Under the pieces are notes generated by a model. That model did no database searches, had not been told where the DNA came from, and saw nothing but the letters and a program-made list of their open reading frames with translations. Source: Candidatus Mediterraneibacter pullistercoris (GTDB taxonomy: Bacteria; Bacillota; Clostridia; Lachnospirales; Lachnospiraceae). From it: a DNA stretch of 64,000 nucleotides. The stretch lies in assembly GCA_019116885.1 (NCBI GenBank), contig DXAU01000030.1:124001-188000 (forward strand). The letters are read 5' to 3'. How positions within the stretch are numbered: the stretch's first letter is position 1; every line of letters starts with the position of its first letter. Below are positions 46,087 through 55,481 of the stretch, in pieces. The position numbers and the translations under genes are program-made.

Positions 46087-47562
46087 ATGAACATCGGTTT
46101 TGACAACGAAAAATATCTGAAGATGCAGTCTGAACACATCAGGGAACGCATCGGAAAATTCGACAACAAACTTTATCTGGAATTCGGCGGAAAGCTGTTC
46201 GACGACTACCACGCATCGCGTGTACTGCCAGGTTTCGCCCCGGACAGCAAATTAAGACTTTTAAAAGAACTGAGCGATCAGGCCGAGATCGTCATTGTCA
46301 TCAGCGCCAAAGATATCGAGAAAAATAAAATACGCGGGGACCTGGGGATCACCTATGACACGGACGTCCTGCGCCTGGTCGAAACTTACCGGAATCAGGG
46401 GCTCTATGTGGGGAGCGTCACCATCACACAGTTCTCCGGCCAGGAGAGCGCGCTCCTTTTCAAGAACCGGCTTGAGAACATGAACATCCCTGTATATCTC
46501 CACTATATCATACCGGGGTATCCGTCCAATGTCCCGCTTATCATAAGCGATGAAGGCTACGGCAAAAATGATTATATCGAGACTACGCGTCCCCTTGTGA
46601 TCGTAACTGCTCCGGGGCCGGGAAGCGGCAAGATGGCTACCTGCCTCTCCCAGCTCTATCATGAGCACAAACGCGGGATCAACGCGGGATACGCCAAGTT
46701 CGAGACATTCCCTGTCTGGAACCTGCCTCTCAAGCATCCGGTCAATCTGGCTTACGAAGCGGCGACAGCCGACTTAAACGATGTGAATATGATCGACCCC
46801 TTCCATCTGGAGGCATACGGGGAGACGACCGTCAACTATAACCGTGACGTGGAGATCTTTCCCGTCCTCAACACAATATTCGAGAAGATATATGGCGAGA
46901 GTCCCTATAAGTCTCCGACAGACATGGGCGTAAACATGGCGGGCAACTGCATCTGTGACGACGAAGTCTGCCGCGAGGCATCCCGCCAGGAGATTATCCG
47001 CCGTTACTACGCTGCGTTAAACGCCCTTGTAAAAGGCGATGCTTCTGATAAAGAAGCCCAGAAGATCGAACTGCTCATGAGCCTGGCCGGCATCACTGTC
47101 TCCGACCGCAAAGCAGCAGTTTACGCACTGGAGCGGGCAAAAGAGACCGGCGGACCTGCCGCTGCCCTGGAACTTGAGGACGGCACGGTCGTGACCGGAA
47201 AGACGACCAAGCTCCTCGGAGCTTCCGCCGCCCTGCTCCTGAACGTGCTCAAAGTACTGGCAGGCATCGACCATGAGGAGCACATCATCTCCCCAGAATC
47301 CATCGAGCCTATCCAGAAGCTGAAAGTTGAGTATCTGAAGAGCAGAAATCCGCGTCTCCATACAGACGAGGTGCTGATCGCACTCTCTGCCAGCGCGGCT
47401 GCAAATCCTCAGGCGCGCCTCGCACTCTCCCAGCTCCCGAAGCTGGACGGATGCCAGGCACATACGTCTGTCATGCTTTCTGACGTGGATATTAAGATTT
47501 TCAAGAAGCTCGGCGTGCAGCTTACATGCGAGGCCGTGTACGAACATATTTTTCTCTCATAA
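46087..47562 (+). CDS. DUF1846 (UPF0371) family protein
   Basis: A 491-residue soluble protein of the DUF1846 family, widespread in Firmicutes with no settled function. The characteristic opening is MNIGFDNEKYLKMQSEHIRE. A Rossmann-like domain with VIVISAKDIEKNKIRGDLGI and a P-loop-like VIVTAPGPGSGKMATCLSQL (near residues 173-192) suggest a nucleotide-dependent function. The C-terminal half is a helical bundle. It has no signal or membrane segment. A ribosome site AAGGGGAATGAGAG lies just upstream. The gene is divergent from ftsH and upstream of pyrG; no function can be assigned. Confidence 0.9.
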   Translation: MNIGFDNEKYLKMQSEHIRERIGKFDNKLYLEFGGKLFDDYHASRVLPGFAPDSKLRLLKELSDQAEIVIVISAKDIEKNKIRGDLGITYDTDVLRLVETYRNQGLYVGSVTITQFSGQESALLFKNRLENMNIPVYLHYIIPGYPSNVPLIISDEGYGKNDYIETTRPLVIVTAPGPGSGKMATCLSQLYHEHKRGINAGYAKFETFPVWNLPLKHPVNLAYEAATADLNDVNMIDPFHLEAYGETTVNYNRDVEIFPVLNTIFEKIYGESPYKSPTDMGVNMAGNCICDDEVCREASRQEIIRRYYAALNALVKGDASDKEAQKIELLMSLAGITVSDRKAAVYALERAKETGGPAAALELEDGTVVTGKTTKLLGASAALLLNVLKVLAGIDHEEHIISPESIEPIQKLKVEYLKSRNPRLHTDEVLIALSASAAANPQARLALSQLPKLDGCQAHTSVMLSDVDIKIFKKLGVQLTCEAVYEHIFLS

Positions 47563-47573
47563 ATAAAAAAGTG

Positions 47574-47603
47574 TTGTTTTTTTCTCCCTTTCAGGTATAT
47601 ACT
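47574..47603 (+). promoter_or_regulatory. Candidate pyrG promoter
   Basis: TTGTTT (47574-47579), N18, TATACT (47598-47603). It would start a transcript upstream of the leader hairpin at 47619-47684, which would then act as an attenuator. Confidence 0.45.
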
Positions 47604-47618
47604 ATATAAGTATTTTTT

Positions 47619-47695
47619 ACAGTCTGACCACATACATAGGAACACAGCCGCAACGGAGCGGCGCCGTGCCTGTGGTCAGACTGTACTCTTTTTCA
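47619..47695 (+). terminator. pyrG leader hairpin, terminator or attenuator
   Basis: A perfect 14-bp outer stem, acagtctgaccaca (47619-47632) with tgtggtcagactgt (47671-47684), enclosing a second gccgc/gcggc hairpin, then actcttttt. Either it simply ends the DUF1846 transcript, or, if the promoter at 47574-47603 is used, it attenuates pyrG. In some Firmicutes pyrG is controlled by such leader attenuation in response to CTP. Confidence 0.8.
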
Positions 47696-47733
47696 GGAAC
47701 TTTTGACCAGCAATCATCCAGGAGGGCAGCATT

Positions 47734-49371
47734 ATGTCAGTAAAATATGTATTTGTTACCGGCGGCGTCGTATCCGGTCTTGGCAAGGGGATCACCGCCG
47801 CATCTCTCGGCCGTCTCTTGAAGGCGCGCGGATATACTGTGACCATGCAGAAATTCGATCCTTACATCAACATTGATCCGGGGACTATGAATCCGATCCA
47901 GCACGGAGAAGTCTTTGTCACAGACGACGGGGCAGAGACAGATCTGGATCTCGGCCACTATGAACGCTTCATCGACGAGAGCCTGACCAAAAATTCCAAC
48001 GTCACCACAGGAAAGATCTACTGGTCGGTGCTTCAGAAGGAACGCCGCGGTGACTTCGGCGGAGGCACCGTGCAGGTGATCCCCCATATCACCAACGAGA
48101 TCAAGAGCAGGTTCTACCGCAATCCCGCTGCAAAGGACACGGAAATCGCCATCATCGAGGTGGGCGGCACAGTCGGAGACATAGAAAGCCAGCCTTTCCT
48201 CGAGTCGATCCGTCAGTTCCAGCACGAGAAAGGCCCCCGTAACGTCATCCTCATCCATGTAACGCTCATCCCGTACCTGCGCGCTTCACAGGAGATGAAG
48301 ACAAAGCCTACTCAGGCGAGTGTAAAGGAACTGCAGGGAATGGGCATCCAGCCGGATATCATCGTATGCCGCTCCGAGTATCCGCTCGACGCCGGCATGA
48401 AGGACAAGATCTCCCTGTTCTGCAACCTGCCCGCAAGCCACGTACTGCAGAACCTGGATGTGGAGTACCTCTATGAGGCTCCTCTTGCCATGGAAAAAGA
48501 ACACCTCGCCCAGGTCGTGTGCGAGTGCCTTCAGCTCGAGTGTCCGGAACCAGATCTCAAGGACTGGATCGAGATGGTCGGGAATCTCCGCCATCCAACG
48601 CAGGAAGTGACTGTGGCCCTCGTCGGGAAATATATCCAGCTCCACGACGCCTATATCAGTGTTGTGGAGGCTCTAAAACACGGTGGCATATATTCAAATA
48701 CTACTGTGAATATCAAATGGATTGATTCGGAGACAGTCTCGGAAGAAAATGCAGAAGAACTTTTCTCTGATGTGAGCGGCATCCTTGTGCCCGGCGGTTT
48801 CGGAAACAGAGGGGTCGAGGGAAAGATTACAGCGATCCGCTACGCCCGCACCCACGGACTTCCGTTCCTCGGCCTGTGCCTGGGCATGCAGCTCGCCATT
48901 ATAGAATTTGCAAGAAATGTAGTCGGATACAACGATGCGCACAGCATGGAATTAAAACCCGACACCACGCACCCTGTCATCCATATTATGCCGGACCAGA
49001 TCGGCGTTGAAGATATCGGCGGCACTCTCCGTCTCGGAGCATATCCGTGTATCCTCAAAGAAGGGTCTCTGGCGGAGAAGCTGTATGGCACAAATGAGAT
49101 CAGCGAACGCCACCGGCACCGCTATGAAGTGAACAACGACTACCGCGAAGACCTGAAAGAACATGGGATGTCGCTGTGCGGCCTCTCTCCGGACAGCCGC
49201 ATCGTCGAGATGATCGAGATCCCCTCTCACCCCTGGTTCATCGCGACCCAGGCCCACCCGGAGCTCAAATCCAGGCCAAACCGGCCGCACCCTCTGTTCA
49301 GGGGATTCGTGGAAGCCGCCCTGAGGCGGCAGAAAGAGATGGGACAGGGTTCTCCCTCTAGCGGGAACTGA
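47734..49371 (+). CDS. pyrG: CTP synthase
   Basis: A 545-residue enzyme that aminates UTP to CTP with glutamine and ATP. The N-terminal synthetase domain opens [20 protein letters not shown] with P-loop GLGKGI, and has [16 protein letters not shown] and the [14 protein letters not shown] motif near 150. The C-terminal glutamine amidotransferase domain has [12 protein letters not shown], the nucleophile Cys in [12 protein letters not shown], and the His-Glu pair in [25 protein letters not shown] precedes the ATG. Its 3' end overlaps the convergent dus gene by 14 nt. A leader hairpin upstream may control it. Confidence 0.97.
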   Translation: MSVKYVFVTGGVVSGLGKGITAASLGRLLKARGYTVTMQKFDPYINIDPGTMNPIQHGEVFVTDDGAETDLDLGHYERFIDESLTKNSNVTTGKIYWSVLQKERRGDFGGGTVQVIPHITNEIKSRFYRNPAAKDTEIAIIEVGGTVGDIESQPFLESIRQFQHEKGPRNVILIHVTLIPYLRASQEMKTKPTQASVKELQGMGIQPDIIVCRSEYPLDAGMKDKISLFCNLPASHVLQNLDVEYLYEAPLAMEKEHLAQVVCECLQLECPEPDLKDWIEMVGNLRHPTQEVTVALVGKYIQLHDAYISVVEALKHGGIYSNTTVNIKWIDSETVSEENAEELFSDVSGILVPGGFGNRGVEGKITAIRYARTHGLPFLGLCLGMQLAIIEFARNVVGYNDAHSMELKPDTTHPVIHIMPDQIGVEDIGGTLRLGAYPCILKEGSLAEKLYGTNEISERHRHRYEVNNDYREDLKEHGMSLCGLSPDSRIVEMIEIPSHPWFIATQAHPELKSRPNRPHPLFRGFVEAALRRQKEMGQGSPSSGN

Positions 49372-50302
49372 TAACCTCTTCCTGTTCAAAAAATTCATCC
49401 ACGATCCTTTCATAAGCTGCGCACTTTTCGCACTTTTTGATCTTTTTTGCGTACTTTTTGTGTTCTGTGAGCACAGGCGCCAGATACGTCCACAGTTCTT
49501 TCATCTTATAGAGGATTGTCCGGTCCCCGGACATCTCCTCGCAGTATCCGGCGTACACGATGTCATGGAAACGGCGCAGCTCCTCTTTTTTTGCCGGGCC
49601 GCCGCCCCGTATCTCTCTGGCCAGCGCCGGATCAGAGAGCACGCCCCGCCCCGTCATGACCCGTTCCATGCCGGGATGCATCTCTGTAAATCTGGCGTGA
49701 TCCTCCACAGTGAAGATATCTCCGTTGTAACATACCGGGTTTCGGCTCATCCTGGCGGCCTTGTCAAAGACCTCCATATTCGGCACATTTTTATAGAAGT
49801 CTTTCTGTACACGCGGGTGGATGATAACCTCCTCAAAAGGGTATTTATTGTAGATATCCATAAGCCGGTAAAACTCTTCCGGATCTTCCACTCCCAGACG
49901 CGTCTTGACAGAGATCCTGACATCTGCTTTCTCTGTGATCTCATACAGAAACGCATCCAGCTTCTCCGGACAGGCAAGAAAGCCTGCTCCCCTGCCCTTG
50001 GCAGCGACTGTTCTGGACGGACAGCCAAGATTCAGGTTGATCTCTTCATACCCGTATTCTTTTAGCTTCTTTGCAGTCCTGACAAAATCGTCGCTCCTGT
50101 TCGTCAATATCTGTGGAACTGTGTACATCCCCCGGTTGTGCTCCGGCAGGATGTCTTTTTTCTCCCGCGCGCTCAGATGCCCCATCTGATTTGGGCGGAT
50201 AAATGGGACAAAATATTTGTCGAATCCCCCAAAGCACTCGTGCACGGCGCTGCGGAAAATCCACCCCGTGATTCCCTCCAGAGGCGCCAGATACAGCTTC
50301 AT
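49358..50302 (-). CDS. tRNA dihydrouridine synthase family protein
   Basis: A 314-residue FMN enzyme that reduces uridine in the tRNA D-loop. Motifs are [20 protein letters not shown] (FMN loop), [20 protein letters not shown] (catalytic Cys in NLGCPS, near residue 95), [14 protein letters not shown] (Lys/Arg) and [22 protein letters not shown] (FMN phosphate site). The C-terminal helical tRNA-binding part ends near [14 protein letters not shown]. It overlaps pyrG by 14 nt at the 3' ends, convergent. The precise U position modified (DusA/B/C type) is unclear. Confidence 0.93.
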   Translation of the reverse strand: MKLYLAPLEGITGWIFRSAVHECFGGFDKYFVPFIRPNQMGHLSAREKKDILPEHNRGMYTVPQILTNRSDDFVRTAKKLKEYGYEEINLNLGCPSRTVAAKGRGAGFLACPEKLDAFLYEITEKADVRISVKTRLGVEDPEEFYRLMDIYNKYPFEEVIIHPRVQKDFYKNVPNMEVFDKAARMSRNPVCYNGDIFTVEDHARFTEMHPGMERVMTGRGVLSDPALAREIRGGGPAKKEELRRFHDIVYAGYCEEMSGDRTILYKMKELWTYLAPVLTEHKKYAKKIKKCEKCAAYERIVDEFFEQEEVISSR

Positions 50303-50356
50303 AGTCCTCTCTCCTTTCCCTTGCGTTCTCTCTACGTTATTACAGAAGAGAACGCC

Positions 50357-50385
50357 TTGTCAAGCGGAAAATGATATGCTAAGAT
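50357..50385 (+). promoter_or_regulatory. Promoter of the ABC exporter gene
   Basis: TTGTCA (50357-50362), N17, TAAGAT (50380-50385), about 50 bases before the start at 50438. Confidence 0.68.
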
Positions 50386-50437
50386 GGTTTTTAGTGCAGA
50401 CCGGCATGAACAGGATTACGGTAAAAGGAGTGGTATC

Positions 50438-52159
50438 ATGCACACAATCAGAAAATTTATTGACTATTACGCGCCATACAGAGCAGTCTTTTTTATTGAT
50501 CTTATCTGTGCGGCTTTTATCAGCATCGTAGATCTCGCATATCCACAGATCCTGCGGACTATGACCAATACGCTTTTTACAAAAGACAGCCAGGTGATCC
50601 TGAAAACACTTCCATGGATCGCCGCCGGGCTTCTTGCCATGTACATTGTCCAAAGTCTCTGTAAATACTATGTAAGTTACCAGGGCCACATGATGGGAGC
50701 AAACATGGAGCGGGACATGCGCCAGCAGCTTTTTGACCACTATGAGAAGCTGTCCTTCTCCTATTACAGCCGGAATAACTCCGGACAGATGATGAGCAAA
50801 CTCGTATCCGATCTGTTTGATATCGCAGAATTCGCTCATCACGGACCGGAAAACCTTTTTATCTCCGTGGTAAAGATCGTCGGCTCATTCATCTTCCTCT
50901 TCCTCATCAACTGGAGACTCGCACTTCCTCTCGTCGTGCTTGTCCTGTGTATGTTCATCTTCTCATTCCGCCAGAACCGGAGGATGCAGGAGACATTTAT
51001 GGAGAACCGGAGGAAGATCGGAGACGTCAACTCGAGCCTCCAGGACACGCTGGCTGGTATACGTGTCGTACAGTCTTTTGCCAACGAAGATATAGAGCGG
51101 GAAAAATTCCGCAGGAGCAACCATGCTTTCCTCATTTCCAAACGCAACAACTATAACTGTATGGGGAATTTCATGGGATGGAACCTCTTCTTCCAGGGCA
51201 TGATGTATCTCGTGACACTGGTGTACGGCGGATATCTTATCGCCAACGGAATGATGGCAGTCACAGACCTCGCCATGTACGCACTGTATATCGGCATCTT
51301 TATCAGTCCGATCCAGATCCTCGTGGAACTCATTGAAATGATGCAGAAAGGTCTCGCCGGATTCCGCCGGTTCCTCGATGTGATGGAGACAGAACCCGAG
51401 ATCGTCGACTCCCCGGATGCCCAGCCTCTTTCTGACGTAAAGGGCCGTGTCTGCTATGAAGACGTATCTTTCCACTACAGCGACGATGATACCTGTGTCC
51501 TCTCCCACGTCTCTTTTGAGATACCTGCGGGACGCTCCGTCGCCCTTGTAGGCCCGTCAGGGAGCGGAAAGACGACGATCTGTTCTCTTCTTCCCCGTTT
51601 CTACGACGTGACGGGCGGAAGGATCACCATCGATGGAAAAGACGTCCGGACGCTCACTCTAAAGAGCCTGCGCAGCCAGATCGGCATGGTACAGCAGGAC
51701 GTCTACCTCTTCTCCGGTACGATACGAGAGAACATCGCATACGGAAAACCTGGCGCTTCCATGGATGAAATTACAGAGGCAGCCAGACGCGCCAATATCC
51801 ATGACTTTATCGAGGAACTTCCCGACGGTTACGATACATTTGTCGGGGAACGCGGAGCACGTCTCTCCGGAGGCCAGAAACAGCGCATTTCGATTGCCCG
51901 CGTATTCCTTAAAAATCCGCCGATCCTCATCCTTGACGAGGCAACCAGCGCTCTTGACAACGAGAGCGAACGCTGGATACAGCAGAGTCTTGAGGAACTT
52001 TCAAAAGACCGGACGACGATCACCATCGCGCACCGGCTCTCCACGATACGGAACGCTGACGAGATCATCGTTATCACTGAAAATGGCATTGCCGAGAGAG
52101 GCACCCACGAATCACTGCTGGAAAAAGGCGGGATCTACGCACATTACTATAACCTGTAG
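50438..52159 (+). CDS. ABC exporter, fused permease and ATPase
   Basis: A 573-residue half-transporter of the MsbA/multidrug type, with six membrane helices (residues about 15-300) followed by an ATPase. Walker A is GPSGSGKTT near 373-381, signature LSGGQKQRI, Walker B LILDEATSAL, and H-loop IAHRLST. The start at 50438 follows AAAAGGAG; the frame opens 18 codons upstream without a site. It stands alone, with its own promoter and a bidirectional terminator, so it is presumably homodimeric. Substrate (lipid, drug or peptide) cannot be read from sequence. Confidence 0.92.
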   Translation: MHTIRKFIDYYAPYRAVFFIDLICAAFISIVDLAYPQILRTMTNTLFTKDSQVILKTLPWIAAGLLAMYIVQSLCKYYVSYQGHMMGANMERDMRQQLFDHYEKLSFSYYSRNNSGQMMSKLVSDLFDIAEFAHHGPENLFISVVKIVGSFIFLFLINWRLALPLVVLVLCMFIFSFRQNRRMQETFMENRRKIGDVNSSLQDTLAGIRVVQSFANEDIEREKFRRSNHAFLISKRNNYNCMGNFMGWNLFFQGMMYLVTLVYGGYLIANGMMAVTDLAMYALYIGIFISPIQILVELIEMMQKGLAGFRRFLDVMETEPEIVDSPDAQPLSDVKGRVCYEDVSFHYSDDDTCVLSHVSFEIPAGRSVALVGPSGSGKTTICSLLPRFYDVTGGRITIDGKDVRTLTLKSLRSQIGMVQQDVYLFSGTIRENIAYGKPGASMDEITEAARRANIHDFIEELPDGYDTFVGERGARLSGGQKQRISIARVFLKNPPILILDEATSALDNESERWIQQSLEELSKDRTTITIAHRLSTIRNADEIIVITENGIAERGTHESLLEKGGIYAHYYNL

Positions 52160-52164
52160 AAAGA

Positions 52165-52220
52165 TTTGGGATCAGAGTAAAAACTTTACGTCATACATAA
52201 GTTTCTCCTCTGATCCCAAA
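52165..52220. terminator. Bidirectional terminator between ABC exporter and sigE
   Basis: A 13-bp stem, tttgggatcagag (52165-52177) with ctctgatcccaaa (52208-52220), with an inner aaactt/aagttt pairing, then atttctt. It lies just past both convergent stop codons. Confidence 0.8.
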
Positions 52221-52225
52221 ATTTC

Positions 52226-52966
52226 TTACTCGTAACGAACCATTTCCCTCCTGAGCCTCTGCATGATCTTTTTCTCAAGCCGGGAGATATAGGACTGTGA
52301 AATTCCCAGAAGGTCTGCGACTTCTTTCTGCGTCTTTTCATGTCCGTCAGGGTCGTCCAGTCCAAAACGCATCTTTACAATCAGCTTCTCTCTGCTGCTC
52401 AGTTTATCCAGGGCGCGCACGAGAAGTTTCCGCTCAACTTCATTTTCCAGGTCCCTGTATATCGTATCTTCCTCTGTGCCAAGTATATCGGACAGGAGAA
52501 GTTCGTTTCCATCCCAGTCCACATTGAGCGGTTCATCGATGGATACTTCCAGTTTCGTCTTGCTGTTGCGCCGGAGATACATCAGTATTTCATTTTCAAT
52601 ACAGCGGGAAGCATATGTGGCGAGCTTGATCTTCTTCCCAGGGTCATACGTATTGATCGCTTTTATCAGGCCGATCGTCCCTATGGAGATCAGATCCTCC
52701 ACTCCTACCCCGGTATTGTCAAATTTTTTGGCGATATAAACGACAAGCCGCAGGTTATGTTCAATCAGCGCTTTCTTTGCTTCCTCGTCGTTTTCTGTGC
52801 CAAGCCGCTGTATCATCTCACTTTCCCTGGTTCCCTCGAGCGGCGGCGGAAGCACCTCCGTCCCCCCTATGTAATGAACCTCTCTTCCATTACCGAATAT
52901 CAGGCTCTTAATATCCGGTAAGATCCGCATCCTGAACTGTTGCGGAACTGCTGCTTTTACTAACAT
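52226..52966 (-). CDS. sigE: Sporulation sigma factor SigE (pro-sigma-E)
   Basis: A 246-residue sigma factor of the mother-cell compartment after asymmetric division, made as an inactive precursor. The N-terminal about 27 residues form the pro-sequence removed by SpoIIGA. Region 2 is [20 protein letters not shown] then [14 protein letters not shown] and [19 protein letters not shown]; region 4 has [20 protein letters not shown]. The block [20 protein letters not shown] is diagnostic of SigE/SigK. AGGAGG precedes the ATG. It lies 88 nt after spoIIGA, with a hairpin between. Confidence 0.96.
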   Translation of the reverse strand: MLVKAAVPQQFRMRILPDIKSLIFGNGREVHYIGGTEVLPPPLEGTRESEMIQRLGTENDEEAKKALIEHNLRLVVYIAKKFDNTGVGVEDLISIGTIGLIKAINTYDPGKKIKLATYASRCIENEILMYLRRNSKTKLEVSIDEPLNVDWDGNELLLSDILGTEEDTIYRDLENEVERKLLVRALDKLSSREKLIVKMRFGLDDPDGHEKTQKEVADLLGISQSYISRLEKKIMQRLRREMVRYE

Positions 52967-52993
52967 CTGGTCTCCTCCTCTATCAGATTTAAA

Positions 52994-53022
52994 ACAGCGA
53001 TCCTCAAAAAAGGAACCGCTGT
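52994..53022 (-). terminator. Hairpin between spoIIGA and sigE
   Basis: On the minus strand ACAGCGGTTCC, loop TTTTTTG, then GGATCGCTGT (about 10 pairs with two wobbles), followed by TTTTAAATC. It looks like a partial terminator or processing site that could set the ratio of protease to sigma factor. Confidence 0.5.
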
Positions 53023-53054
53023 ATTTTGGACAGCTTCTGACAGTTTCTGTTCTG

Positions 53055-53840
53055 CTATCCGGACAAAACTGCCGGATTCAGGATCATCTCATACTCCCCA
53101 TCACCGGAAAGGCTCTCCTCGCCTATCCCCAGCAGCGGCTCCTCGATCCATCTGTCCTCCTCCATGTGGACACACATCTTTCTGGCCCGGAACACTCTCA
53201 TCATCGACTCTCCGCCCACACATTTGTACGGGATGAGCCGAAACCCCCGTTCTTCTTCAGGCCGGCCGGACAAAGATGATATGCATCCGGGATCTATGAT
53301 GCTCACCGGATCTCCTGTGATGTGATCCCTCAGACTGTTGCCTGTATCGATCAGAGCGCACACCTGCTGTTCCCCGCTATCCGTATATATCGTCACTTTC
53401 AGAACCGTATCCCGTCTTCTCTGCAGATAAGAAATAAACCTCCACATTTTCAGAAACAAATATCCACTGACCGCCGCTGCCGCATAAAAAAGACTCACAT
53501 ACCGCATATACGGGCGGAATATCTGCATCACTCCGCCTGCTGCAACGGCTGACAGATACAGCAGGATAAACGCTTTTGCGAACTGTGCCCTTCCTTTGAT
53601 CTTAAGTCCCGCCATCAGCATGATGCTGTTTACAACTGCGTGGCTTAAGAATAGCCTGACTGCAGACGGAAGAGGCGCCGCAATGATAAGACATGTCATA
53701 AGACTCCCAAGAGCGCCTCCAAGAAGCATACGCCCATATGCGCGCTCGCTCTTCAGGACACGATGGACGAGAAAGAGCAGGAGACTGTCCAGCATAAAAT
53801 TCTCCAGAAAAAACACATCTATGTACAGTTCATAGTACAT
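53055..53840 (-). CDS. spoIIGA: Pro-sigma-E processing protease SpoIIGA
   Basis: A 261-residue membrane aspartic protease that cleaves the SigE pro-sequence in the mother cell when activated by SpoIIR. The first 130 residues hold about five membrane helices, beginning [20 protein letters not shown]. The soluble domain has the catalytic [20 protein letters not shown] (DTGN, near residue 167). It is the first gene of the spoIIG-like operon under the promoter at 53877-53910. GAGGGTG precedes the ATG. The organisation ftsZ-spoIIGA-sigE is that of spore-forming Firmicutes. Confidence 0.94.
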   Translation of the reverse strand: MYYELYIDVFFLENFMLDSLLLFLVHRVLKSERAYGRMLLGGALGSLMTCLIIAAPLPSAVRLFLSHAVVNSIMLMAGLKIKGRAQFAKAFILLYLSAVAAGGVMQIFRPYMRYVSLFYAAAAVSGYLFLKMWRFISYLQRRRDTVLKVTIYTDSGEQQVCALIDTGNSLRDHITGDPVSIIDPGCISSLSGRPEEERGFRLIPYKCVGGESMMRVFRARKMCVHMEEDRWIEEPLLGIGEESLSGDGEYEMILNPAVLSG

Positions 53841-53876
53841 GTCTCACCCTCTCTCCCCGGTAACGATCCGAGATCT

Positions 53877-53910
53877 ATTATATAGCCTGACCAGCCTGGA
53901 AATTTGTCAG
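53877..53910 (-). promoter_or_regulatory. spoIIG-like promoter with 22-bp spacer
   Basis: Minus strand CTGACA (53910-53905), a 22-base spacer, TATAAT (53882-53877). The B. subtilis spoIIG promoter has the same unusual 22-bp gap and needs Spo0A~P to be used by sigma-A. The matching layout here suggests the same dependence. Confidence 0.75.
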
Positions 53911-53935
53911 ATAATGACAGATAAGAAAAATATAT

Positions 53936-53944
53936 TTCGACAAA
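53936..53944 (-). promoter_or_regulatory. Spo0A box upstream of spoIIGA
   Basis: TTTGTCGAA on the minus strand, a full match to the 0A box (TTTGTCRAA). Weaker TGTCATT (53919-53913) lies nearer the -35. It lies about 26 bases above the -35. Confidence 0.75.
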
Positions 53945-53947
53945 ATG

Positions 53948-53987
53948 AAAGCTCTGTATGAGCACAAATCTCATACAGAGCTTTTTT
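53948..53987. terminator. ftsZ terminator, bidirectional
   Basis: A perfect 15-bp stem, aaagctctgtatgag (53948-53962) with ctcatacagagcttt (53970-53984), loop of seven, then tttt on the plus side and TTTCATTTTG on the minus side. It insulates ftsZ from the spoIIG-like promoter. Confidence 0.9.
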
Positions 53988-54022
53988 ACCGTTATATTCA
54001 GGACTGCCTGTCCTGTAAAAAA

Positions 54023-55204
54023 TTACTTTCTGAAGAAATCCGGAATCTTGATGGACTGCTCCTTCACATTGCTGGATGGTGTCCTCGGCTGGAGCGTAGG
54101 CATCGTGCCGCCCTGAGGTCTGGCAGCCGCGCTGCCGGCGTTCCTCTTCTCCCCGTCGAGACGGTTTCTCACCGGAGACTCGCCGTTTGGAAGGATCGAG
54201 CCGACTTTCTGCTGTCCTTCAAGTCTTGCCTTTAACTTAGATGCACTTCCGCCAACATTATGTAACCCTGTGGCGATGACAGTGATCGTACACTCGTCAG
54301 ACTTGGAGTCATCATACATAGCGCCAAAGATAATGCTTGCATTCTCTCCTGCGAGCTCCTGCACATAGTCTGCTGCATCGGAAGCATCCATAAGTGTGAT
54401 GTCTCCGGATACATTGACGATAACATTGGTAGCTCCCTGGATCGTTGTCTCAAGCAGCGGACTTGCAACTGCTTCTTTCGTCGCTTCAAGAGCCTTGTCG
54501 TCACCGCGCCCGGAGCCGATACCGATGTGGGCAATTCCCTTGTCTTTCATAACTGTCTGTACATCTGCAAAGTCAAGGTTGATAAGTGACGGCACATTGA
54601 TCAGGTCCGTAATTCCCTGGATACCCTGCTGAAGCACCTCGTCCGCTTTTTTCAGCGCTTCCGGCATCGTGGTACGTCTGTCGACGACTTCAAGGAGTTT
54701 ATCATTCGGTATCACGATGATCGTATCAACATTTTCTTTTAATTTATCGATACCGCCAAGAGCATTCTGCATCCTTGTCTTAGACTCAAAACGGAAAGGC
54801 TTTGTGACTACGCCTACTGTCAGTGCGCCCTGCTCTTTGGCAATACGCGCAATGACCGGAGCCGCTCCTGTACCTGTTCCGCCGCCCATACCGCATGTGA
54901 CGAACACCATGTCCGCCCCTTTGAGGGCCGCCTGTATCTCTTCTGCACTCTCCTCTGCAGCTTTCTCGCCCATCTCAGGCTGAGCGCCTGCGCCGAGACC
55001 TTTCGTAAGTTTCTCGCCAATCTGCATAAGTGTCGGCGCTTTACAGAGCTGCAGTGCCTGTTTATCTGTATTCACTGCGATAAATTCCACGCCCGCGATC
55101 TGCTCATCTATCATGCGGTTTACGGCGTTATTTCCGCCGCCGCCGACTCCGACAACGATTATTCTTGCGGCCGCTTCCGATTCGTTGGTCTTAATTTCTA
55201 ACAA
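54023..55204 (-). CDS. ftsZ: Cell division GTPase FtsZ
   Basis: A 393-residue tubulin homologue that forms the division ring. It has [14 protein letters not shown] near residues 19-32, the tubulin signature [15 protein letters not shown] near 105-119, and T7-loop [11 protein letters not shown]. After a Gly-rich, Asn/Pro linker the conserved C-terminal peptide IKIPDFFRK binds FtsA/ZipA-type or SepF partners. The start is TTG with AAAGGAGG at eight bases. It has its own promoter at 55279-55307 and terminator, separate from ftsQ by 277 nt. Confidence 0.98.
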   Translation of the reverse strand: MLEIKTNESEAAARIIVVGVGGGGNNAVNRMIDEQIAGVEFIAVNTDKQALQLCKAPTLMQIGEKLTKGLGAGAQPEMGEKAAEESAEEIQAALKGADMVFVTCGMGGGTGTGAAPVIARIAKEQGALTVGVVTKPFRFESKTRMQNALGGIDKLKENVDTIIVIPNDKLLEVVDRRTTMPEALKKADEVLQQGIQGITDLINVPSLINLDFADVQTVMKDKGIAHIGIGSGRGDDKALEATKEAVASPLLETTIQGATNVIVNVSGDITLMDASDAADYVQELAGENASIIFGAMYDDSKSDECTITVIATGLHNVGGSASKLKARLEGQQKVGSILPNGESPVRNRLDGEKRNAGSAAARPQGGTMPTLQPRTPSSNVKEQSIKIPDFFRK

Positions 55205-55278
55205 GAGTATTTCCTCCTTTGTCGTCTTATTAATTTCTTATACATCCCTTTGATTGAACATTACAATCCAATAAGTAT

Positions 55279-55307
55279 ATAATAAAGTCTTTTTCGCAAA
55301 TAATCAA
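55279..55307 (-). promoter_or_regulatory. ftsZ promoter
   Basis: Minus strand TTGATT (55307-55302), N17, TATTAT (55284-55279), about 75 bases before the TTG start. Confidence 0.7.
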
Positions 55308-55376
55308 TAGATTTTTTCCTATTTTTCTGATTTTTTATACTATTTCCAATACTATCTAGCCATGCACTGATATAAA

Positions 55377-55415
55377 CATGTGTCCTGCGCAATCTTGATT
55401 GCAGCAGGACACATG
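55377..55415 (-). terminator. ftsQ downstream hairpin
   Basis: Stem catgtgtcctgc (55377-55388) with gcaggacacatg (55404-55415), plus inner gcaat/attgc. It is followed on the minus strand by TTTATATC. It probably ends the dcw transcript before ftsZ. Confidence 0.65.
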
Positions 55416-55481
55416 GCTATATCCGTATACGGCGTTTCGCCGGAGCGAGATGCAGCGAAGCGGGATCGGGCTTGCATGGCG

